Assembly: GCA_031284925.1 (NCBI GenBank)
Contig: JAITXE010000062.1
Coordinates: 1 to 32,243 of the forward strand
Source: Methanobrevibacter sp.
GTDB lineage: Archaea; Methanobacteriota; Methanobacteria; Methanobacteriales; Methanobacteriaceae
Direction: 5' to 3'
Length of the DNA stretch: 32,243 nt
The number at the start of each line of letters is the position of its first letter. Within the stretch, counting starts at the first letter, position 1. Under the pieces are notes generated by a model. The model saw only the letters and a program-made list of their open reading frames with translations. It had not been told where the DNA came from and did no database searches. Below are positions 26,006 to 32,243 of this stretch, piece by piece. The translations under genes and the position numbers were made by a program.

Positions 26006-27117
26006 TACTACCTATTGGTCCTATTCACCCAGGTTTAAAAGAACCATTACGGTTAAAACTTAAAACTCAAGGTGAAAAAGTTCTTGATGCTGAGATTGAC
26101 TATGGATATGTTCATAGAGGAATAGAAAAAATCATGGAAGGTAAACCATGGCAGAAATGTATTTATTTAGCTGAAAGAGTTTGTGGGATTTGTTCTTATG
26201 AACACACACAAACATTTGCTGAAACGATTGAAAAAATATCAAATATTAGGGCTCCATTAAGAGCACAATTTTTAAGAATTATCACGGCTGAATTGGATAG
26301 ACTTCAAAGCCATTATTTAGCTAATTCAACCTACTTTAAAGCAATGGAACATGAAACAATGTTCATGTATATGTTATCTCAAAGAGAATATGCGATGGAT
26401 GCAATTGAACTATTAACAGGCAATAGAGTTAATATGGGTTGGAATGTAGTTGGTGGGGTTCGAATGGATGCAAAAGAAGTTCATTTAAATCAAATTCTTG
26501 AAAAACTTAAAGAAATAGAGAAAAATCATGATAGATATGTGGGTATGTTTGAAAATGGTCCACTTGTAGGTTTAAGATCCAAAAAAGTTGGAAGAATGAC
26601 AAAAGAAGAAGCTTTAAAAGGGAGGGCAGTTGGACCTATTGGGAGAGCATCAGGCCTTAAACATGATTTAAGAGAATCACATCATACTTATAAAGATAAC
26701 TTGGAATTTAAACCCGTATGGAGAAAAGAAGGAGATAATTTTGCAAGAACAATGAATAGATTCAATGAAATCCCACAAATAATTGATTTAATTAGACAAG
26801 CCATTGATAATATTCCAAAAGGACCTATTAGAGTTGATGGTAAAATTGGTTCTGGATATGGAGAATGGAGAAATGAAGCACCAAGAGGTGAAGTATTATA
26901 CATGATTGAAACTAATGAAAATCTAATAAAAAGCATTTCAATTCGAACACCAAGTATAATGAACATTGATTCCTGTGCAAAATACATGCTAAAAGATGTT
27001 GCAACAGTATCAGATGCAGTTGCCACCTATGCCACATCTGATCCATGCATAGCATGTGCAGAAAGAGTAGCTATTTTAGATGTAGATAAAGGTCAAAGTA
27101 CAAGGAAATTTATTTAA
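26002..27117 (+). CDS. ehaO: Energy-converting [NiFe]-hydrogenase A large subunit
   Basis: Catalytic subunit (371 residues, NuoD-like) that binds the Ni-Fe site and activates H2. All four nickel ligands are present: RVCGIC (C61, C64) near the N-terminus and DPCIACAER (C349, C352) near the C-terminus, so it should be catalytic. It begins with the [10 protein letters not shown] block and YVHRGIEKI, as in Ech/Eha/Ehb types, and has no long C-terminal extension beyond residue 352 requiring processing. It overlaps ehaN by 4 bases. Polyferredoxin and integral subunits P-T, which usually follow, are not here: a 201-bp inverted-repeat element begins 30 bases after the stop. Confidence 0.95.
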   Translation: MILPIGPIHPGLKEPLRLKLKTQGEKVLDAEIDYGYVHRGIEKIMEGKPWQKCIYLAERVCGICSYEHTQTFAETIEKISNIRAPLRAQFLRIITAELDRLQSHYLANSTYFKAMEHETMFMYMLSQREYAMDAIELLTGNRVNMGWNVVGGVRMDAKEVHLNQILEKLKEIEKNHDRYVGMFENGPLVGLRSKKVGRMTKEEALKGRAVGPIGRASGLKHDLRESHHTYKDNLEFKPVWRKEGDNFARTMNRFNEIPQIIDLIRQAIDNIPKGPIRVDGKIGSGYGEWRNEAPRGEVLYMIETNENLIKSISIRTPSIMNIDSCAKYMLKDVATVSDAVATYATSDPCIACAERVAILDVDKGQSTRKFI

Positions 27118-27147
27118 ATATATAACTAAATTATAATAAATTATAGT

Positions 27148-27348
27148 TTAAAACCTATTTTTTGTAATTTATAAATATTTTAAATTTTACTAAAATTAAT
27201 ATTTTTAAAAAATATTACTATATTCTCATTATTTATAAAATAATAGTATAAAATTTATTAATATTTAAAAAATAGTATTAGTAATATTAAATAAGATACA
27301 TTTATAAAAATCATGTATTATTTAAAAATTACAAAAAATAGGTTTTAA
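27148..27348. mobile_element. MITE-like 201-bp element with 30-bp terminal inverted repeats
   Basis: The left end TTAAAACCTATTTTTTGTAA (27148 onward) is the reverse complement of the right end up to 27348 for 30 bases with one mismatch. Both ends are TTAA, which could be part of the repeat or a target duplication. The interior of about 140 bases has no ORF and further AATATT-rich partial palindromes. It starts 31 bases after ehaO and its right end abuts the broken HEPN gene, whose N-terminal part is missing. A non-autonomous mobile element fits best; a long hairpin acting as ehaO terminator is the alternative. Confidence 0.6.
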
Positions 27349-27350
27349 CT

Positions 27351-27530
27351 GGTGAAAATGAACTTATTGATGATTTTCATAAATGGGAAGAATTTCACAA
27401 TCCACGAAATTTATCCTCCCACGTATATGGTGAAGAAATAGCAAAAGAAACATATACTACAGCTAAAGAGTTTGATTCATATCTTAAAAAGTTCATTTCA
27501 ATTTTAAAAGAAAAAATTCAAGATATTTAA
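27351..27530 (+). pseudogene. 3' fragment of HI0074-type HEPN (nucleotidyltransferase substrate-binding) gene
   Basis: The frame from 27351 reads ENELIDDFHKWEEFHNPRNL, SSHVYGEEIAKETYTTAKEF and ends LKEKIQDI-TAA at 27530. The ID-x-x-x-x-W-x-x-x-x-x-x-R-N-x-x-S-H-x-Y-x-E-E-x-A motif is the R-N-x-x-x-H HEPN signature of HI0074-type substrate-binding proteins, which pair with MNT nucleotidyltransferases as toxin-antitoxin systems. The N-terminal roughly 70 residues are absent: the reading runs into the inverted-repeat element. So the gene is truncated, perhaps by the insertion. Confidence 0.75.
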
Positions 27531-27553
27531 TTTAATAATTTTGGAGAAAAAAC

Positions 27554-27846
27554 ATGATTTCTATTTCAAATAAAGAAAGAGAAATAGTTTTAGATATATT
27601 AAACGGACTAAAAACTGTGAAGTTTTAGTCTTTGGATCAAGATTAACAAAAAGTCATGAACTTTTTTCAGATTTAGACCTTGCATTCAAATGAGGTGATG
27701 GATTAAAATTTGAAACAAGAGCTAATCTTTTATCAGATTTTGAATATTCTGATTTGCCTTACAGAGTAGATGTAATAGATTACAACAAAGTATCAAAAGA
27801 ATTTCAAAAAATAATTGATGAAAATAATGAGAAGATTTTTGGATAA
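27554..27846 (+). pseudogene. Broken MNT nucleotidyltransferase gene, partner of the HEPN fragment
   Basis: ATG 27554, with GGAG 11-12 bases ahead, opens MISISNKEREIVLDILNGLK. A one-base loss shifts to NCEVLVFGSRLTKSHELFSD, then LDLAFK meets an in-frame TGA, and the same frame continues GLKFETRANLLSDFEYSDLP and YRVDVIDYNKVSKEFQKIID to TAA 27846. The F-G-S-R...S-D-L-D-L-A motif is the active site of minimal nucleotidyltransferases (MNT), which adenylylate and neutralise HEPN toxins. Two lesions inactivate it. It begins 23 bases after the HEPN fragment, the normal order for this module. Confidence 0.8.
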
Positions 27847-27913
27847 TATTAAATTTATAATTTAAATTTTAAGAATTCTAAAACTTGAATTTAAAAAAAT
27901 AAAATAATCCTAT

Positions 27914-29542
27914 TCATAAATCCCATTTTTCTTTAATATCTTTTAATATTATTCCATCGGGGATGTAGTCTTTAACTAATCTATTTATAAATGTTGTATA
28001 AAAATTATTTTCTGAGAATATTTCTTTAGGGTAGTTATCTACTTGAATACCACCATCAAATAGCATAATACAACGATAACAATAGTTAGCTACAAATGAT
28101 AAATCATGACTTGTTATTATTATTGTTAATCCATTACTTTGTAGGTTTTGGAGTTCTTTTGCAAAATTATACTTTGATACTGGGTCAAATCCTTTAGTAG
28201 GTTCATCTAATATTAAAACATCTGGTTTTTTTATCATTGCTTTTATAATAGCTATCTTTTGCTGTTCTCCACCACTGCAATCATAAGGATTTTGATTTAA
28301 TAAATATTCTATGTTAAAAAACTTTATAAGTTCTTTTGTATCCTCACTTAACTCTTTTTCATCATCTAATAAAAGTTCATCTACAACTTTTTCTTTTGAA
28401 AAATGGATTATGGGATTTTGGTATAGGTAAGCAATTTTAATATCATTTTTCCTTGAAATTTTTCCTTTTATTGGTTTTAGTAAACCTGATAGTAACTGTA
28501 TGAAGGTTGTTTTTCCAGCTCCATTACCCCCAATAATACCAATGAATTCTCCTTGTTTAAGTGAAAAATCAATGTCTTTTAAAATTATATGTTCTTTTGC
28601 ATATGCAAAATAAAGTCCTGAAGAGCTTATTATTGTTTCATTATTAAAAAATGGATAGTTATCAGTTAATAATACTTTTTCTTTTTTTGGAAAGACTTTT
28701 AGATTATTTTCTATTTTATTTAATACTTTTCTTCCTTCTCTTATACTTACAGCTATTTCGTCATCTTTTATTTCTGGATATTTTTCACTTAATAAAAAAT
28801 TCACTTTTGAAACATCTGGAAGATAAAACTTAAATAAATCATCCTTTATTGCATTTTTAACAGTTGTTTGGGTATCATCAAAGTACTTAATTGAACCATC
28901 TTTTAAGAACACTACTTTATCTACAAAAGGAAAGATATTATCTATACTATGTTCATTTATCATTATTGTAATTGAAAATTCCTCGTTTAATCTTCGTAGT
29001 ATTGTTAAAAAATCATAGGAAGCTATTGGATCTAATTGTGATGTTGGTTCATCAAGTAGTAATAATTTTGGTTTAAGAACAAGTAAAGAACATAGGTTTA
29101 CCAATTGTTTTTGCCCACCAGATAGTTCATTTACATTTTTATAAAGTATATTTTCAATACCAAAAAATGCAGTCATTTCAGCTATCCGATTTCTTATATC
29201 CTCTGTTGGCATACCAATATTTTCAAGAGGAAAAGCTATTTCTTGAATAACTGTATCTGTAACCAATTGATTATCTGGATTTTGAAAAAGAAACCCAATA
29301 TCTGTTGCTGATTGATTATCATCTAAATCTTTGATATTAATTGAATTAAATGTAACTTTTCCTTTAACTTTACCAACGGGTATTAACTCCTTTTTCAGAT
29401 GGGATAGTAAAGTTGTTTTTCCTGATCCTGATGGACCACAAAATAGCACAAAGTCACCTTCTTCAATTTCAAGGTTAATATCATGTAATATTTCTTTTGG
29501 GGGACTTATGAAACTAAAATTTTCAAATTTAACTAATGACAA
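27914..29542 (-). CDS. ecfA: ECF transporter ATPase, two fused ABC domains
   Basis: ATP-hydrolysing component of an energy-coupling factor vitamin or metal importer, with both ATPase domains in one chain. Domain 1 (about 1-240) shows Walker A GPSGSGKTTL, Q-loop LFQNPDNQL, signature LSGGQKQLV and Walker B LLLLDEPTSQLD. Domain 2 (about 305-530) shows GGNGAGKTTF, YLYQNPI, CSGGEQQKIAI and VLILDEPTKGFDP. The track starts at GTG 29551, but AAGGTG lies 6 bases before the TTG at 29542 (MSLVKFENF), so I choose TTG. EcfT ends at 29553. The substrate-binding S component is not adjacent, so the substrate is unknown. Confidence 0.92.
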   Translation of the reverse strand: MSLVKFENFSFISPPKEILHDINLEIEEGDFVLFCGPSGSGKTTLLSHLKKELIPVGKVKGKVTFNSINIKDLDDNQSATDIGFLFQNPDNQLVTDTVIQEIAFPLENIGMPTEDIRNRIAEMTAFFGIENILYKNVNELSGGQKQLVNLCSLLVLKPKLLLLDEPTSQLDPIASYDFLTILRRLNEEFSITIMINEHSIDNIFPFVDKVVFLKDGSIKYFDDTQTTVKNAIKDDLFKFYLPDVSKVNFLLSEKYPEIKDDEIAVSIREGRKVLNKIENNLKVFPKKEKVLLTDNYPFFNNETIISSSGLYFAYAKEHIILKDIDFSLKQGEFIGIIGGNGAGKTTFIQLLSGLLKPIKGKISRKNDIKIAYLYQNPIIHFSKEKVVDELLLDDEKELSEDTKELIKFFNIEYLLNQNPYDCSGGEQQKIAIIKAMIKKPDVLILDEPTKGFDPVSKYNFAKELQNLQSNGLTIIITSHDLSFVANYCYRCIMLFDGGIQVDNYPKEIFSENNFYTTFINRLVKDYIPDGIILKDIKEKWDL

Positions 29543-29552
29543 AATAAACACC

Positions 29553-30443
29553 TTAACTATTATGATTCTTTGTAGCTATTTTATGCCAAACCATTTCTTC
29601 TTTAGATTCTAAATAAATTAAAGGCAGTAATAATAATAAAAATGAACAGTAATAAATATCTAATGGAAATTGACTAAATGAGAATCCTATTCTTGGATAG
29701 AACTCTATTCTTGCATTACCATAAATTAAACCAAGGATTGATAAAATAGAGCTCATTATTGTAAATGAGATAAATATTATATCAATTCTATTTATTTTAT
29801 AAGATAAATAGCTTGTTCTTTTTGCAGTTTTATAACCTCTTGATTTCATTGATTTAGCAGTTATCATTGATTCTTCAAGAGCCCATGAGATCATAGTAAC
29901 CAAACTATTTGCTAAACCCTTTATTTTATTAACAAAACCTTTTTTCAGATGTTTATTTTCAAAGCTTTGTAATTTAATAATTTCTTCTAACCTGGTGGAT
30001 AACATAGGCACGAATCTTAAAGCCATTATCATTATTAAAGAGACAACAGGGAATTTCTTTGAGAAAATATAAAGTAATTCTTGATATGAAACTACCTGAT
30101 TAAATGAGCTAAAAACAAGAAACATTAATATTAAACTAAAAGCCACTACTATACCATACATTATCGCTTCAAAAGTCATGAAATTATTTCCAAATAAATG
30201 CAATAATTTTGTATCTCCTTTATATGATATTAATGAATTAATAATAGTTATAGAAATCCCCATTATCATGAATCCTTTCACTGCTACTTTAAATCCTTTA
30301 GGTATTCCTTGTATTTTTATTAAGATTATTATGAAAATACCAAGTGATAAACTATAATATGGATTTGTAAATAAAAATGCAAACACAGTTAAAATCACAT
30401 AATATAATATATATGTAATTGGATGAAGTTTAGTAATTCTCAT
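29553..30443 (-). CDS. ecfT: ECF transporter transmembrane protein EcfT
   Basis: Scaffold membrane protein (296 residues) that links the ATPase pair to exchangeable S components. Five or six TM helices: about 8-40 (ITYILYYVILTVFAFLF and IFIIILIK), 55-72, 92-113, 130-150, 220-245 and 265-282. The cytoplasmic coupling motif with the A-R-G/S-R-G signature appears as ITAKSMKSRGYKTAKRTSY around 195-213. It is directly upstream of ecfA on the minus strand, with about 10 bases before the chosen ecfA start, so both are one operon. As no S gene is near, this is a group II (shared) ECF module. Confidence 0.9.
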   Translation of the reverse strand: MRITKLHPITYILYYVILTVFAFLFTNPYYSLSLGIFIIILIKIQGIPKGFKVAVKGFMIMGISITIINSLISYKGDTKLLHLFGNNFMTFEAIMYGIVVAFSLILMFLVFSSFNQVVSYQELLYIFSKKFPVVSLIMIMALRFVPMLSTRLEEIIKLQSFENKHLKKGFVNKIKGLANSLVTMISWALEESMITAKSMKSRGYKTAKRTSYLSYKINRIDIIFISFTIMSSILSILGLIYGNARIEFYPRIGFSFSQFPLDIYYCSFLLLLLPLIYLESKEEMVWHKIATKNHNS

Positions 30444-30627
30444 AATAAATCAGCTTTAATTTTAATATAATAATTCTTAATTTTAAAATAACTATCATTA
30501 ATCCTGAAATAACCAATACCTAAATATTTTAATAATCATTATAAATAGTTTTAGCACTATTATTTAAGAAAGTATTACTTATTTTTTTAGATACAATTAA
30601 AAAAAGTATTAATTCATATTACATTAA

Positions 30628-31584
30628 TTAACTTTTTATTGATTTCATTGCATCAACCATGTTTTTTAGTTTGGAAAATGCTATTTCATCGGGAAGTATT
30701 CTCATTCCACAGTCAGGATCTATGTAAAGATTTTCTGAACCCAAAATATTTATTCCCTCTTCAATAATGGTTGTTATTTCATTAATAGATTCTACTTTTT
30801 GATTTTTAGTATCAATACATCCTAATCCAATTTTATTTAAATCATCACTATAATCTTTAATGACATTTAAATTGTTTTTACTTCCTGCAAACTCAAAATC
30901 AAGAATATCTACATTAAAATCAATTAGGTTTTTTAAGACATTACTTATATCTCCACAGCAGTGTAATGCAAGAGGAACATTAACCGATTTTGAAATTAGA
31001 TTGATGGATTCTTTAGCTATTTCCATATCCACAAGTCCAGTTGATAAAAAAGGTTCATCTATTTGAATCATTTTCACACCTTCTATCTCAAGTGATCTTG
31101 CTTCAGCTATTAAAACCTCTGATAAATCAAGAATGGCATCTTCTTTTCTTTTATAAACCTTGTTTTCTATAGTTGATGAATGAATCATTGTGTTTGGACC
31201 AGTTATTAATCCTTTTATTCCTTTTTTTTTTCTTTCTTTTTTTGATAGATTTAGTTCATCAAATTTTCTATTCATTACATTTATTGCATATTTTAAATCT
31301 CCTGTATCAGGTACAGAGCTTTTACTTCTAAGTTTAGAGTTTATTTTAGAGATATTACCTTCAAACTCATAACCAAAAATCTTATTTGCAGTTATTTTAA
31401 CCATGTTATCTCGTACTTGCCCATCTGAGATTATATCTATTCCTGCTGTTATTTGTTTAGTTACAACATGTTCAATAGCTATTTTATAACAATCATATAA
31501 TCCCATCATGTTTAATATCTTATTTTTTAAATTAGATGGATTTTGTTTTAGGGGTGGGTAACTTCCAACAACGGTACTTATCAT
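30628..31584 (-). CDS. mesA: Folate-independent methionine synthase (MetE-core, MesA type)
   Basis: Transfers a methyl group to homocysteine. The 318-residue protein is only the catalytic C-terminal half of MetE. The track starts at TTG 31596, but GAGG is 6 bases before the ATG at 31584 (MISTVVGSYP), so I choose 31584. Zinc ligands that hold homocysteine are visible: H and C in LALHCCGDI, E in ILDFEFAGS, and C in DPDCGMR near the end; SYPPLK and GLITGPNTM bound other sites. The Methanothermobacter homologue (MTH775) uses methylcobalamin, and in methanogens the donor is thought to be a corrinoid protein (MesA family). The DUF1894 gene lies immediately upstream. Confidence 0.88.
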   Translation of the reverse strand: MISTVVGSYPPLKQNPSNLKNKILNMMGLYDCYKIAIEHVVTKQITAGIDIISDGQVRDNMVKITANKIFGYEFEGNISKINSKLRSKSSVPDTGDLKYAINVMNRKFDELNLSKKERKKKGIKGLITGPNTMIHSSTIENKVYKRKEDAILDLSEVLIAEARSLEIEGVKMIQIDEPFLSTGLVDMEIAKESINLISKSVNVPLALHCCGDISNVLKNLIDFNVDILDFEFAGSKNNLNVIKDYSDDLNKIGLGCIDTKNQKVESINEITTIIEEGINILGSENLYIDPDCGMRILPDEIAFSKLKNMVDAMKSIKS

Positions 31585-31639
31585 TAAATTCCTCAAGATT
31601 TAAAATGTTTTAAAATAATATTAAATAGAAAGTTATTAG

Positions 31640-31951
31640 CTATTTCTTTTTAATGGATATTTTTGCCAGATGCTCAAACTCTTCTTCTTCTGCTGGAACT
31701 TCAATAACTGATGTTCCATGACATGGTTTAGTGTATGGGAGAATAATTGTTCCTTTTTCAATGTTTACTCCAATTGGGATAGGTGGAAGACCTATAATTC
31801 TTGCACCTAATACTTTATCACCTGGATTGATGTAGAGAATTTGGACTGCTTTTTCTTCTATAATTTTAGCACATTCTTTAAATCCTGCTCTTGTTGTAAA
31901 TATTTCATAATCATCTGATTGTTGTAGATATGTTTCTAAACAAAATGCCAT
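31640..31951 (-). CDS. DUF1894 methanogen-specific protein, next to mesA
   Basis: A 103-residue soluble protein of the DUF1894 family, restricted to methanogens. The track starts at GTG 31960; however GTGAT, complementary to the 16S 3' end, is 4-8 bases before the ATG at 31951 (MAFCLETYLQ), so that ATG is the better start and the GTG is part of the binding site. Conserved text: FTTRAGFKECAKIIEEKAV, NPGDKVLGARIIGLPPIPIG and ILPYTKPCHGTSVIEVP; the CHGT segment is a candidate metal or thiol site. It lies 55 bases upstream of mesA on the same strand, a neighbourhood I recall from other methanogens, so a role in corrinoid methyl transfer to methionine is possible. Function not established. Confidence 0.82.
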   Translation of the reverse strand: MAFCLETYLQQSDDYEIFTTRAGFKECAKIIEEKAVQILYINPGDKVLGARIIGLPPIPIGVNIEKGTIILPYTKPCHGTSVIEVPAEEEEFEHLAKISIKKK

Positions 31952-32243
31952 TTTTATCACTGTTCTATTCCATAATTTATAATACTAATATTATTTGATA
32001 GATACATTTTTAACTCTTGAACTATATATATTAAATAATTAGAATATATAACTTAACTTATATTAATATTTAGTAGTTTGTAAAGTTGGTCATGTAAAAA
32101 TGGAGGTATTTTCAATTTCAAAAACCATTTTTATCAACACATAGATGCAATATTTTCTGGATGTTTTTATAAATCTTGAAAATGGAAACCCAACACTTTT
32201 GAGAGTGTCGTAAATACATGTTTTAAATTAGATAAATCATCTT

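Noticed and set aside
23123-27117. Assignment of the hydrogenase as Ehb instead of Eha
   Set aside because: The DUF1959 gene directly before the small and large subunits, and the NuoH-like gene upstream of them, match Eha order; in Ehb the NuoH-like gene follows the large subunit.
31961-32243. Possible degenerate transposase end on the minus strand (text such as KWFLKLKIPPFLHDQ) and a small ACACT/AGTGT hairpin near 32194
   Set aside because: Only short fragments in different frames; no terminal repeat or intact motif to support a mobile element, and the region continues beyond the window.

Overview
The window looks like the chromosome of a very AT-rich methanogenic archaeon of the Methanobacteriales, most like Methanobrevibacter. 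The evidence is archaeal transcription genes (RNA polymerase subunit L, transcription factor S, exosome Csl4), methanogen-only genes (beta-RFAP synthase for methanopterin, a homoaconitase-type small subunit for coenzyme B, energy-converting hydrogenase A subunits, a corrinoid-type methionine synthase with DUF1894), and four archaeal tRNAs without encoded CCA. The genus is inference; no rRNA is present.

Layout. 1-2700: decayed accessory DNA (a truncated gene end, a coiled-coil remnant, a HEPN remnant) around one intact membrane protein. 2774-4312: mptG and hacB. 4413-4843: a broken UPF0114/YqhA-like gene. 5425-7914: a small orphan, tRNA-Arg behind an AT microsatellite, then the csl4-rpoL-tfs-membrane protein operon. 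7915-10753: a long decayed stretch with a class III signal peptide mini-protein, a chain of tiny coupled ORFs and a truncated TelA pseudogene. 10754-12859 (minus): thiG, a CFI-box protein and a frameshifted phosphopantetheinyl transferase. 13278-13636: broken DUF2283 gene. 13798-14171: tRNA-Thr, -Pro and -Tyr. 14299-15821: a GtrII-like membrane glycosyltransferase whose true start is out of frame across an (AG)8 tract. 16077-17975 (minus): hemB and a CitG-like gene. 18344-20659: lysC-dapA-zinc ribbon. 20768-21669: a broken Panacea/RelE-like toxin-antitoxin pair. 21911-22948: remnants of cbiH and cbiK. 23123-27117: a partial Eha hydrogenase operon (I-O). 27148-27348: a 201-bp element with 30-bp terminal inverted repeats ending in TTAA. 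27351-27846: a broken HEPN/MNT pair. 27914-30443 (minus): a fused ECF ATPase and EcfT. 30628-31951 (minus): mesA and DUF1894.

The genes for core metabolism (lysine/threonine precursors, tetrapyrroles, methanopterin, coenzyme B, methionine, hydrogenase) are uninterrupted, while nearly all accessory genes (toxin-antitoxin parts, TelA, UPF0114, DUF2283, PPTase, cobalamin genes) carry small indels or stops. That contrast argues for real decay of accessory DNA rather than poor sequence quality. The most interesting candidate is the AG-repeat glycosyltransferase: losing one AG unit would restore a 506-residue ORF with a good ribosome binding site, which is the design of a phase-variable surface-modification gene.
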